Shown here: positions 56,328-64,000 of the stretch, piece by piece | Position numbering within the stretch: position 1 is the stretch's first letter | How the letters are laid out: each line of letters starts with the position of its first letter | DNA from: Variovorax dokdonensis | Lineage (GTDB): Bacteria > Pseudomonadota > Gammaproteobacteria > Burkholderiales > Burkholderiaceae_C | Reading direction: 5' to 3' | NCBI RefSeq assembly: GCF_030316895.1 | Contig: NZ_JASZYV010000002.1 | Location: forward strand, 744,001-808,000 | DNA: 64,000 nucleotides | Program-made: the position numbers and the translations under genes | The notes under the pieces: generated by a model | Seen by the model: only the letters and a program-made list of their open reading frames with translations | Told to the model about the DNA's origin: nothing | Database searches by the model: none

Positions 56328-57557
56328 ATGCCCAAAGACTACAAGGACCTGGTCGTCGGCCTCGACATCGGCACCGCCAAGGTGATGGCGGTGGTGGCCG
56401 AAGTGCTGCCCAGCGGCGACCTCAAGCTCGCCGGACTGGGCATCGCGCCGAGCAACGGGCTCAAGCGCGGCGTGGTGGTGAACATCGACGCCACGGTGCA
56501 GAGCATCCAGCAGGCGCTCAAGGAAGCAGAGCTCATGGCCGACTGCAAGATTGGCCGCGTCTACACCGGCATCACCGGCAGCCATATTCGCGGCATCAAC
56601 TCCAGCGGCATGGTGGCGGTGAAGGACAAGGAGGTCACGCCGGCCGATGTGGCGCGCGTGGTCGAAACGGCGCGCGCCATCAACATCTCCAGCGACCAGC
56701 GCCTGCTGCTGGTGGAGCCGCAGGAATTCGTCATCGACGGCCAGGACGTGAAGGAGCCGATCGGGATGAGCGGCATGCGCCTGGAAGCCAAGGTGCACAT
56801 CGTGACCGGTGCCCAGAGCGCGGCCGAGAACATCATCAAGTGCGTGCGCCGCTGTGGGCTGGAAGTGGATCAGCTCATGCTCAATCCGCTGGCATCCAGC
56901 CAGGCGGTGCTGACCGAGGACGAGCGCGAGCTCGGCGTGGCGCTGGTGGACATCGGTGCGGGCACGACCGACGTGGCCATCTTCACCAACGGCGCCATCC
57001 GTCACACGGCGGTGATTCCGATCGCGGGCGACCTGGTGACCAGCGACATCGCGATGGCATTGCGCACGCCGACCAAGGATGCCGAGGACATCAAGGTCGA
57101 GCACGGCTTCGCCAAGCAACTGCTGGCAGACCCCGAGACGCAACTCGAAGTGCCGGGCCTGGGCGATCGCGGCCCTCGCCTCTTGAGCAAACAGGCGCTG
57201 GCCGGCGTGATCGAGCCGCGCATCGAAGAGATCTTCTCGCTCGTGCAGCAGGTGATCCGCGAATCGGGCTACGAGGAAGTGCTTTCGTCAGGCGTGGTGC
57301 TCACCGGCGGCAGCGCCGTGATGCCGGGGATGGTCGAGCTGGGCGAGGACATCTTCCTCAAGCCCGTGCGACGCGGCATTCCCAAGTACGCCAGCGCGTT
57401 GTCGGACATGGTGGCGCAGCCTCGGGCCGCGACCGTGATGGGCTTGCTCGAAGAGGCACGTCATGCGCGCATGCGCGGCTACAAGGTCGCGCAGCAGAGC
57501 GGCTCGGTCAAGTCGGCCTTCGGTCGCTTCAAGGACTTTATCGTGGGGAACTTCTGA
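56328..57557 (+). CDS. ftsA: Cell division protein FtsA
   Basis: Actin-like ATPase that tethers FtsZ to the membrane; 409 residues. N-terminal phosphate loop VVGLDIGTAKVMAVVAE, VDIGAGTTDVAIFTNG, LTGGSAVMPGM, and a C-terminal amphipathic membrane-targeting helix (FGRFKDFIVGNF). acgagga lies upstream of the ATG. Confidence 0.96.
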   Translation: MPKDYKDLVVGLDIGTAKVMAVVAEVLPSGDLKLAGLGIAPSNGLKRGVVVNIDATVQSIQQALKEAELMADCKIGRVYTGITGSHIRGINSSGMVAVKDKEVTPADVARVVETARAINISSDQRLLLVEPQEFVIDGQDVKEPIGMSGMRLEAKVHIVTGAQSAAENIIKCVRRCGLEVDQLMLNPLASSQAVLTEDERELGVALVDIGAGTTDVAIFTNGAIRHTAVIPIAGDLVTSDIAMALRTPTKDAEDIKVEHGFAKQLLADPETQLEVPGLGDRGPRLLSKQALAGVIEPRIEEIFSLVQQVIRESGYEEVLSSGVVLTGGSAVMPGMVELGEDIFLKPVRRGIPKYASALSDMVAQPRAATVMGLLEEARHARMRGYKVAQQSGSVKSAFGRFKDFIVGNF

Positions 57558-57781
57558 TGCAAGTGGCACACGTCATTCAAGACGATGCGGGAGGTTCTCC
57601 GACATGAGAACAGGCCTCTTGCACCTAGCATCGTCCACCGGGCCGCCACGTCACTTCAACGAGCGATGGCGGCGCACAGGACCACCTTCCTGTTGAGCGC
57701 CATCGGCATGTCCGAACAGAACTCGAATCAGATTCATACAGCAACAGCAAACGGCAACTGCAAATTTTCAAGGAGCTAACG
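57558..57781 (+). other. ftsA-ftsZ intergenic leader
   Basis: The 224 bases hold no credible gene. The last part is A-rich (around 57720-57775) and ends in the strong site aaggag before ftsZ. A cataca at 57735-57740 could be a -10 box, but a matching -35 is poor. Given the tight packing elsewhere in the cluster, this gap probably holds an extra ftsZ promoter or RNA processing site. Confidence 0.5.
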
Positions 57782-58999
57782 ATGACCATCGAAATGATCG
57801 AAGTCGAAGAATTCAACCAGGGCACGCAGATCAAGGTGATCGGCGTCGGCGGTGGCGGCGGCAACGCCGTGGCCCACATGATCGAGCGCAGCGTGCAGGG
57901 CGTGGAGTTCGTCTGCGCGAACACTGACGCGCAGGCACTGACGCGCAGCAATGCGCACAAGACCATCCAGCTGGGCATGACCGGCCGCGGCGCCGGCAGC
58001 AAGCCCGACGTGGGCCGTGAGTCGGCAGAGATGGCGTTGGACGACATCCGCGCCGCGATCGACGGCGCGCACATGCTGTTCATCACGGCCGGCATGGGCG
58101 GCGGCACCGGCACCGGCGCTGCACCCGTCATTGCCCGCGTGGCCAAGGAGATGGGCATCCTGACGGTCGGCGTGGTGACCAAGCCGTTCGACTGGGAAGG
58201 CGGCAAGCGCATGACCAACGCAGAGAACGGCCTGGCCGAGCTCGAGGCGAACGTCGATTCGCTGATCGTGATCCTCAACGAGAAGCTGCTCGAAGTGCTG
58301 GGCGACGACGTCACCCAGGAAGAAGCCTTCGGCCACGCCAACGACGTGCTGAAGAACGCCGTGGGCGGCATTGCCGAGATCATCAACGAGTACGGCAACG
58401 TCAACGTCGACTTCGAAGACGTGCGCACGGTGATGGGCGAGCCCGGCAAGGCCATGATGGGGACGGCCGCCGCCTCCGGCCCGGACCGCGCACGCATCGC
58501 CGCAGAGCAGGCCGTGGCCTGCCCGCTGCTCGAAGGCGTCGACCTGTCGGGTGCCAAGGGCGTGCTGGTGCTGGTCACCGCGTCCAAGGCTTCGCTCAAG
58601 CTGTCGGAATCGAAGCTGGCCATGAACACCATCCGCGCCTATGCCTCGCCCGAAGCGCACGTGATCTACGGCGCTGCGTACGACGAGAAGCTGGGCGACG
58701 AGATGCGCGTCACCGTGGTGGCCACCGGCCTGTCGCGCAATGCCGCCAACAGCAGCAAGCCGCAGCTGGAAGTCATCCGCACCGGTACCGACAACGTGCC
58801 CTTCACCGTGCCGACCCTGGGCGGGATGGGCGCTGCCGCGGCCGGCGCCGGCATGCAGAAGACGAACTACGACGGCATGTCGGTGCCCAGCGTCTGGCGT
58901 ACCAACCGCACGATGGCGGCGGCCAAGGTGGATGCGCTGTCGTCGGGCGGCATGGACGACTTCGAGATCCCCGCGTTCCTGCGCCGCCAGGCCGATTGA
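57782..58999 (+). CDS. ftsZ: Cell division GTPase FtsZ
   Basis: Tubulin homologue that forms the Z-ring; 405 residues. Nucleotide loop GVGGGGGNAVAHMI, tubulin signature GGGTGTGAAPVIA, T7 loop NVDFEDVRTVM. After the GTPase core, a linker of about 65 residues leads to the conserved C-terminal peptide DDFEIPAFLRRQAD that binds FtsA and other partners. Confidence 0.97.
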   Translation: MTIEMIEVEEFNQGTQIKVIGVGGGGGNAVAHMIERSVQGVEFVCANTDAQALTRSNAHKTIQLGMTGRGAGSKPDVGRESAEMALDDIRAAIDGAHMLFITAGMGGGTGTGAAPVIARVAKEMGILTVGVVTKPFDWEGGKRMTNAENGLAELEANVDSLIVILNEKLLEVLGDDVTQEEAFGHANDVLKNAVGGIAEIINEYGNVNVDFEDVRTVMGEPGKAMMGTAAASGPDRARIAAEQAVACPLLEGVDLSGAKGVLVLVTASKASLKLSESKLAMNTIRAYASPEAHVIYGAAYDEKLGDEMRVTVVATGLSRNAANSSKPQLEVIRTGTDNVPFTVPTLGGMGAAAAGAGMQKTNYDGMSVPSVWRTNRTMAAAKVDALSSGGMDDFEIPAFLRRQAD

Positions 59000-59023
59000 T
59001 GAGCCACCAGGCCGCTGCGTCTT

Positions 59024-59054
59024 CCGATCTCGCGCCTGCCCGGCGCGAGATCGG
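59024..59054 (+). terminator. Hairpin after ftsZ
   Basis: A 13-bp stem (ccgatctcgcgcc / ggcgcgagatcgg) with a 5-base loop lies 24 bases after the ftsZ stop. No T tract follows, so it may be a weak terminator or an RNA-stabilising structure that reduces readthrough into lpxC. Confidence 0.5.
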
Positions 59055-59181
59055 GGCGCTCGCGACGCCTTCTGGCACATCCATCGACGTCCCCACGGGG
59101 CGAGCGTAAACCGTGTCGGCTATTGGGCTGATAGGCAGGCGGCTGATGCGGGATGGGGCGGCGACACCTAAAATCCCGGGT

Positions 59182-60105
59182 GTGCTGCAACAAAGAACCC
59201 TCCGCTCCATCAGTCACGCCGTCGGCGTGGGGCTCCACAGCGGACAGCGGGTGGAACTGACGTTGCGGCCGGCGCCGCCGGATACGGGCATCGTGTTCCG
59301 GCGCGTGGACCTGCCGGAACCCGTCGAGATCCCGATGGAGGCCGAGTTCGTCACCGATACGCGCCTGGCATCCACGGTCTCCAATGGCAATGCCAAGGTC
59401 CAGACGGTGGAGCACATCATGTCCGCCTGCGCTGGGCTGGGCATCGACAACCTTTACATCGACATCACCGCCGACGAGGTTCCGATCCTCGACGGCTCGG
59501 CCTCGTCGTTCGTGTTCCTTCTGCAAAGCGCGGGCATCGTGCAGCAGAAGGCGCCTCGCCGCTTCATCCGCGTGACTCGTCCGGTGGAAGTCCGCGAAGG
59601 CGAGGGCGCCAACCTGAAGTGGGCGCGCCTTGAGCCCTATCACGGCTTCAAGCTGGTCTTCGAGATCGACTTCGCGCACAGGGTGGTCAGTTCCACCGGC
59701 CAGCGCGTCGAGTTCGACCTCGGCCGCGACTCCTACAGTCGCGACATCGCGCGCGCCCGCACCTTCGGCTTCACCAAGGAAGTCGAATACATGCGCTCCA
59801 AGGGGTTGGCTCTGGGCGGCGGCATGGACAACGCGATCGTCGTGGACGACACCAAGGTCCTCAATTCCGGCGGGTTGCGCTACGACGACGAGTTCGTCAA
59901 GCACAAGATGCTCGATGCGATGGGCGACCTGTACATCATCGGCAAGCCGCTGCTGGCTGCCTACACCGCATTCCGTTCGGGCCACGCGCTCAACAACAAG
60001 CTGCTGCGCGAACTGCTGGCACATCGCGACGCGTACGAGGTCGTCACCTTCGATCGCGAGTCGGATGCGCCCGAAGGCTTTGCTGAAGTGGCTCGGGCCT
60101 GGTAG
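59182..60105 (+). CDS. lpxC: UDP-3-O-acyl-GlcNAc deacetylase LpxC
   Basis: Committed step of lipid A synthesis; zinc enzyme of 307 residues. I choose the GTG that starts [20 protein letters not shown], the canonical N-terminus; an ATG 23 codons upstream adds an unrelated extension. Zinc/catalytic residues are visible in [24 protein letters not shown] and [11 protein letters not shown] taaaat hexamer just upstream (59169-59174) might be a -10 box but would leave almost no leader. Confidence 0.95.
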   Translation: MLQQRTLRSISHAVGVGLHSGQRVELTLRPAPPDTGIVFRRVDLPEPVEIPMEAEFVTDTRLASTVSNGNAKVQTVEHIMSACAGLGIDNLYIDITADEVPILDGSASSFVFLLQSAGIVQQKAPRRFIRVTRPVEVREGEGANLKWARLEPYHGFKLVFEIDFAHRVVSSTGQRVEFDLGRDSYSRDIARARTFGFTKEVEYMRSKGLALGGGMDNAIVVDDTKVLNSGGLRYDDEFVKHKMLDAMGDLYIIGKPLLAAYTAFRSGHALNNKLLRELLAHRDAYEVVTFDRESDAPEGFAEVARAW

Positions 60106-60138
60106 GCCAGGCCCCTCCAAAAACAAGCACGAGCCTCG

Positions 60139-60315
60139 ATGCTGATCTTCCGCTGGGCCATCATCCTGCTCTTGCTCGTGGCCGGCGCTTCATTCGCTTT
60201 CTATGCGGGCACAGGCCAGGCCAAGTACCGGCGCTTCGGCTGGATCGTGCTCAAGTGGACATTGATCGCGGCGCTGGGCTTCTTCGCGGTGCTCATCGCG
60301 GAGCGCGGTTTCTAA
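60139..60315 (+). CDS. Small two-helix membrane protein
   Basis: A 58-residue frame beginning MLIFRWAIILLLLVAGASFA and ending AALGFFAVLIAERGF: two hydrophobic helices separated by a short basic loop (GQAKYRRFG). Composition and codon use look like a real inner-membrane protein. It lies 33 bases after lpxC and converges on ruvC with about 31 bases between stops. Function unknown. Confidence 0.7.
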   Translation: MLIFRWAIILLLLVAGASFAFYAGTGQAKYRRFGWIVLKWTLIAALGFFAVLIAERGF

Positions 60316-60346
60316 AGTCCTTTCTCCGCGCTGGCTCTTTGCGAAA

Positions 60347-60889
60347 TCAGCGCGTGCGTCCCTGGCGATAGGCGCTGCCGGCTCCGCGCCGTGCCGCTTC
60401 GCCCAGACGCGCCAGCGATGTGCCCGCATGGGCGTGCGTGATGGCGATGCCCAAGGCGTCGGCCGCATCCGCTCCGGGAAGGCCAGGCAGGTTGAGCAGC
60501 CGCTTGACCATTTCCTGCACCTGCGCCTTGGCTGCATTTCCGTGGCCAGCCACCGCCTGCTTCATCTGTAGGGCGGTGTATTCGGCCACGTCGAGTTCGC
60601 GCGTCACGAGCGCGGTCATGCAGGCGCCGCGCGCCTGGCCCAGCATGAGCGTGGACTGCGGATTGACGTTGACGAAAATGATCTCGACCGCCGCCGAATC
60701 CGGCTGATAGCGGCCGATGATCTCGCCGATGCCGTCGAACAGCACCTTCAGCCGCAGCGCCAACGGCTGTCCGACCATGTGCCGGGTGCTGATGGTGCCA
60801 CTGGCCACGTAGGCCAGCTTCTGGCCTTGGGCATCGACCACGCCGAAGCCGGTGGTCTGCAAGCCTGGGTCGATGCCGAGGATACGCAT
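60347..60889 (-). CDS. ruvC: Holliday junction resolvase RuvC
   Basis: Endonuclease that cuts Holliday junctions with RuvAB; 180 residues. Catalytic acids: Asp in [14 protein letters not shown], Glu in [14 protein letters not shown], and the Asp pair in [16 protein letters not shown] prefer the ATG giving MRILGIDPG; a GTG four codons upstream would overlap the cdsA-like gene. A short basic C-terminal tail extends past the usual end. ruvA and ruvB are not adjacent. Confidence 0.94.
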   Translation of the reverse strand: MRILGIDPGLQTTGFGVVDAQGQKLAYVASGTISTRHMVGQPLALRLKVLFDGIGEIIGRYQPDSAAVEIIFVNVNPQSTLMLGQARGACMTALVTRELDVAEYTALQMKQAVAGHGNAAKAQVQEMVKRLLNLPGLPGADAADALGIAITHAHAGTSLARLGEAARRGAGSAYRQGRTR

Positions 60890-60893
60890 GGGC

Positions 60894-61883
60894 TTAGACA
60901 CCGAAGTACCAGCGGACCGAATGGAAGAAGATCGGCGCCGCGAAGCACAGCGCGTCGATGCGGTCCAGCAGGCCGTTGGCGCCGGTCACGCCGACGCCGC
61001 GCTTTCCCCAGTTCGGGATACCGCGATCGCGCTTGAGCGCCTTCATCACTAGATGGCCCATGGAGCCCGCCACGCAGGCAATCAGGGCCATGACCATCGA
61101 CTGCCCGATCTTGAAGGGCGTGATGAATGAAAGTACCGCACCGAGCACCACGCCAGGTGCCAGCCCGATCGCCCATGTGGTCCAGTTGAAGCTGCGGCTG
61201 ACTTCGGGGGCGACAGGGGGGCGCTCCACGTTGCGGGCCACCGCGTGCTGCACCAGCATGCTGGTCTGCACCACACCCACCAGGAAGAACACCAGGAACG
61301 CGTTCTTGCCCTCGTAGCCCGGGAACTTCAGCAGCAGCAGCGCGGGCACATGGCTCAGCCCGTAAACGCAGACCATGATGCCCCACTGCAGCTTGGCGTT
61401 GCGCTCCAGAAAGTGGCGCGGATCGTTGGACAGCGCGCTCACCACCGGAATGGCCAGAAACACATAGACCGGGATCAGCACCGAGAAGAGATCGAAGCGG
61501 GCCGTTCCGACCAGCACATACTGAAGCGGCAGCACGACGAAGAACGCCAGGATCAGGCTCCTGTGGTCACCGCGCCGGGTGGGCGACAAGGTGATGAATT
61601 CGCGCAGCGCGAAGAACGAGAGCAGCGCGAACAGCACCGTTGCCACGGTCTCGCCCAGCGCCCAGCCGATCCAGAACACGACCACCATGAACCAGGTGGT
61701 GCCCAACAGTGTCTGCCAGTGAGCCAGTTCCGCCTGCCAGCGCTCGCCGTGCACCGGATGGCGCCGTTCGCGCATGGACAGCAACAGCGCCGTCACGCTG
61801 GCCACCGTCAGGATCCCGAACACGATGACGAAGAGCATCGCCACCTGCTGAGTGGGGCTGAGTCCGCGAAGAAAGTTCATCAT
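60894..61883 (-). CDS. CdsA-family phosphatidate cytidylyltransferase-like protein
   Basis: 329-residue membrane protein with about eight helices. The CTP-transferase C-terminal signature is present ([39 protein letters not shown]). The N-terminal half differs from standard CdsA and resembles the YnbB-like group. It directly follows plsC (12 bases), suggesting the pair makes CDP-diacylglycerol or modifies a lipid pool. Confidence 0.87.
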   Translation of the reverse strand: MMNFLRGLSPTQQVAMLFVIVFGILTVASVTALLLSMRERRHPVHGERWQAELAHWQTLLGTTWFMVVVFWIGWALGETVATVLFALLSFFALREFITLSPTRRGDHRSLILAFFVVLPLQYVLVGTARFDLFSVLIPVYVFLAIPVVSALSNDPRHFLERNAKLQWGIMVCVYGLSHVPALLLLKFPGYEGKNAFLVFFLVGVVQTSMLVQHAVARNVERPPVAPEVSRSFNWTTWAIGLAPGVVLGAVLSFITPFKIGQSMVMALIACVAGSMGHLVMKALKRDRGIPNWGKRGVGVTGANGLLDRIDALCFAAPIFFHSVRWYFGV

Positions 61884-61895
61884 GAGCGTCTTCGC

Positions 61896-62537
61896 CTATT
61901 CGTCGCGCAGTGCCAGCACGGCGGCACGGGCGCGGTCCAGGAAGCTGCGACGCTCTTCGGAAGGCGCCAACCGGATGGGCGCACCGAAGGTCACCGAGCA
62001 AAGAATCGGAACTGGCACGACTTCGCCCTTGGGCATCACGCGCTGCACGTTGTCGATCCAGGCGGGCACCAAAACCACGTCGGGAAACAGCGTGGCCAAC
62101 GTGTAGAGGCCCGACTTGAACTTCTGCGGCTCGCCCGTGTGGCCGCGCGTTCCCTCCGGAAAGATGATGATCGAGTCTCCGCTCTTGAGCGCCTCGATCA
62201 GCGGCAGCAACGGTTCCATGGCCGCCGCACTCCCGGGCTCGGCCGGTTGAGCGGCGCTGCCGCCACGCTCCACGTAGATGGCATTGAACACCTCGGTGGT
62301 GATCCAGCGCTTGAGCGGGGTGTTGGCCCAGTAGTCGCGCGCAGCAATCGGCCGCGTGGTGGAACGAAGTTCCTCGGGCAGCGCGGCCCAGATCATGACC
62401 AGGTCGAGGTGGCTCTGGTGGTTGGCGAAATAGATGCGCTGCTCCGCCTTGGGCGGGCAGCCCAGCCAGCGGGCCTGCGCACCGGTGAGCAGACGCACCA
62501 GCGCCAGAAGTACCCAGCCGATCAAGCGTGCAAGCAT
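61896..62537 (-). CDS. plsC: 1-acyl-sn-glycerol-3-phosphate acyltransferase (PlsC family)
   Basis: 213-residue acyltransferase that makes phosphatidic acid. The catalytic NHxxxxD box is NHQSHLD, and the substrate motif is IIFPEGTRG. One N-terminal hydrophobic segment anchors it. Located just upstream of the CdsA-like gene, so product and next enzyme fit one pathway. It might be a paralogue of the main PlsC. Confidence 0.88.
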   Translation of the reverse strand: MLARLIGWVLLALVRLLTGAQARWLGCPPKAEQRIYFANHQSHLDLVMIWAALPEELRSTTRPIAARDYWANTPLKRWITTEVFNAIYVERGGSAAQPAEPGSAAAMEPLLPLIEALKSGDSIIIFPEGTRGHTGEPQKFKSGLYTLATLFPDVVLVPAWIDNVQRVMPKGEVVPVPILCSVTFGAPIRLAPSEERRSFLDRARAAVLALRDE

Positions 62538-62576
62538 GTTGTCAATGATAGGAAGCGGCGCAGTGCAGGCGCTGGA

Positions 62577-63326
62577 TCATGGAATGTCCGCCGATGGCAT
62601 GCGCGCCACGATGGTGTTGGTGCGGCTGGCGAGGTAGCCCGAGCCTTGGCGCGTCTCGTAGTACTTGGGGCTGGGCAGCATCACGGCCAGACGCGCGGCC
62701 TGGCTGGCCGAAAGGCGCGCGGCACTCCTGTCGAAGTAGCGTTGCGCCGCGGCTTCGGCACCGAAGACCCCTTCGCCCCACTCGACGCTGTTCAGATAGA
62801 TCTCGAGGATCCGGCGCTTGTCCAGCAGCATTTCGAGCGCGACGGCGATCACCAGCTCTTGCCCTTTGCGCAGCAAGTTCCGCTCGCCCGAGAGGAAAAG
62901 GTTCTTGGCCAGTTGCTGGGTGATGGTGGATCCGCCACGCAATTGCGCGGGCCGGGCGGCCTTGCCGCGCCGTGCCGCCTGCGCAGCCCGTCGGGCGGCT
63001 TGAGCTTCGGCGCGTTCGTTGCGCTCGTAGGCGCGCTCGATGGCTTCCCACTCGACACCGTGGTGCGTCATGAAGCCGCCGTCTTCGCTGGCCACCACCG
63101 CACGCTTGAGATTGGCGGAAATGCGGCTGTCGGGCACCCATTCCTGGGCCCAATCCTTGTCGCCATTTCGTCGCCCGTGCGTGGTCAACTGCCACGCTTC
63201 CGAACGCTGGAAGGCCGTGGACTGGGGATCGACCACGCTCATCGCAGCAATGCGCACCAGGAAGAACAATTGAAGCGCCAAACCCCCAAGCACCAGGAAG
63301 CCCAGCCAACGCAGGAGCGAACGCAT
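62577..63326 (-). CDS. mtgA: Monofunctional peptidoglycan glycosyltransferase MtgA
   Basis: 249-residue GT51 enzyme that polymerises lipid II into glycan strands. One N-terminal membrane helix, catalytic Glu in VASEDGGFMTHHG, GGSTITQQLAKNLFLS and the second Glu in EIYLNSVEWGEGVFGAEAAA. Between the first and second motifs lies an Ala/Arg-rich insertion (about residues 103-127) not typical of E. coli MtgA. 8 bases after aroE. Confidence 0.94.
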   Translation of the reverse strand: MRSLLRWLGFLVLGGLALQLFFLVRIAAMSVVDPQSTAFQRSEAWQLTTHGRRNGDKDWAQEWVPDSRISANLKRAVVASEDGGFMTHHGVEWEAIERAYERNERAEAQAARRAAQAARRGKAARPAQLRGGSTITQQLAKNLFLSGERNLLRKGQELVIAVALEMLLDKRRILEIYLNSVEWGEGVFGAEAAAQRYFDRSAARLSASQAARLAVMLPSPKYYETRQGSGYLASRTNTIVARMPSADIP

Positions 63327-63334
63327 CCGCTGCT

Positions 63335-64000
63335 TCAGCCGACGATGGCCCGCAATTCGGACAGCACCTGCGCCGATGGCGGGCGCACCCCGCGCCAGAT
63401 CTCGAAGGCTTCGGCCGCTTGCTCCACCAGCATGCCCAATCCGTCGCGCGGCGCGGCGCCATGCCTTGCAGCCCAGTCGAGAAAGCCGGCGGCGGCGGGG
63501 CCGTACATCATGTCCATGGCCAGGGCGCCGGGCTTGAGCACGCGTGCATCGACCGGGACCTCGTCGCCGGCCAGGCTAGACGCCGTCGCATTGACCAGCA
63601 CGTCGAAGCTGCCCGAAACGTCTCCGAGGCTGCGCGCCTCGACGTCCGCGTGATGGGGCAGGGCGACGGCCGCATGGCGTTGCACCAGTGCAATGGCCTT
63701 GCCCAGCGTGCGGTTGGCCACGACCACGCGCCGGGCGCCGGATGCCAGCAAGGGGCCGAGCACGCCGGCAGCGGCACCCCCTGCGCCCAGCAGCAGCACG
63801 TCCTTGCCTTCCAGCGCAACGCCTGCGTTCTGAACGATGTCGTTCACCAGGCCTGCGCCATCGGTGTTGTCGCCGTGGATGCCGTCTTCGCGGAAGGACA
63901 GGCAATTGACCGCCTGGGCCAATTGCGCGCGGGGCGTGAGGAATTGGGCGGAGGCCCCAGCGTCGAACTTGAAGGGGACCGTGACGTTGCAGCCGCGTGC
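63335..64000 (-). CDS. aroE: Shikimate dehydrogenase AroE, N-terminus outside the window
   Basis: Reduces 3-dehydroshikimate with NADPH in aromatic amino acid synthesis. The visible 221 residues reach the right edge in frame: CNVTVPFKF (catalytic Lys) near the edge, GIHGDNTDGAGL (substrate Asp), the NADPH loop LLGAGGAAAGVLGPLL and ANRTLGKA. About 50-60 N-terminal residues are missing. The first ATG inside the window is not the start because similarity continues upstream of it. Confidence 0.94.
   Translation of the reverse strand, partial: ARGCNVTVPFKFDAGASAQFLTPRAQLAQAVNCLSFREDGIHGDNTDGAGLVNDIVQNAGVALEGKDVLLLGAGGAAAGVLGPLLASGARRVVVANRTLGKAIALVQRHAAVALPHHADVEARSLGDVSGSFDVLVNATASSLAGDEVPVDARVLKPGALAMDMMYGPAAAGFLDWAARHGAAPRDGLGMLVEQAAEAFEIWRGVRPPSAQVLSELRAIVG

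Noticed and set aside
62542..63462. Minus-strand frame of about 300 codons overlapping mtgA and aroE
   Set aside because: It lies in another frame over two genes with complete catalytic motifs and has no recognisable domain.

Overview
This window is a high-GC chromosomal segment of a betaproteobacterium. It is almost certainly Burkholderiales and most likely Comamonadaceae (Variovorax/Acidovorax-like). That placement rests on gene order, on the 16-gene mra-fts-mur (dcw) cluster ending in ftsZ-lpxC, on the Cys-poor DksA and on the short HslV propeptide; no rRNA gene is present to confirm it. Coding density is high. I see no tRNA, rRNA, insertion sequence, prophage or CRISPR array. The one structural RNA gene is RNase P RNA (rnpB).

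Left part (1-31 kb, mixed metabolism and transport). A Glu/Asp-type ABC importer (gltJKL; its binding protein probably lies just upstream) ends at a strong terminator. Next comes a zinc-ribbon membrane protein followed by an orphan TAXI-type periplasmic receptor. A LysR regulator diverges from a degenerate alpha/beta-hydrolase gene and a MexEF-OprN-like tripartite efflux operon. A DctQ-DctM-DctP TRAP operon converges on that operon. A TetR gene diverges from an NTF2-like gene over two near-identical palindromes and is followed by pyrC, a NYN-domain protein, a DUF3025 protein and htpX. The minus strand then carries an FMN reductase, a ProQ/FinO-domain protein, YhhQ, an FAD oxidoreductase and cysK. 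A small lipoprotein and rnpB follow on the plus strand. rnpB converges on an S4-type pseudouridine synthase that is translationally coupled to a Nudix/metallo-beta-lactamase fusion. A VOC protein and a TetR regulator form another divergent pair.

Middle (30.7-41 kb). dapF, a DUF484 gene, a DUF218 gene, xerC and rlmI form a plus-strand run (the dapF-DUF484-xerC order is widely conserved). After it come a His-rich COG0523 GTPase, a dksA variant with a long leader, a STAS-like hypothetical protein and hslVU, closed by a 15-bp terminator stem.

Right part (41-64 kb). The cell wall and division cluster runs mraZ, rsmH, ftsL, ftsI, murE, murF, mraY, murD, ftsW, murG, murC, ddl, ftsQ, ftsA, ftsZ, lpxC. 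Most junctions overlap (ATGA, GTGA or TGATG), so translation is probably coupled from rsmH to ddl. The mraZ promoter carries four AGTG boxes at an exact 10-bp period, which I read as the MraZ operator. MurD carries a large acidic insertion. After lpxC come a 58-residue membrane protein gene and then, on the minus strand, ruvC, a CdsA-family gene, plsC, mtgA and a truncated aroE running off the window end.

Most of the window is housekeeping, and I found no clear new defence or mobile system. The points most worth a second look are the MraZ box array, the MurD insertion, the hydrolase-like protein lacking Ser and His, the COG0523 GTPase/Cys-poor DksA neighbourhood with its leader, the two TetR operator regions, and a possible gene remnant just upstream of rnpB. 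Several genes need TTG or GTG starts that differ from the longest open frame.
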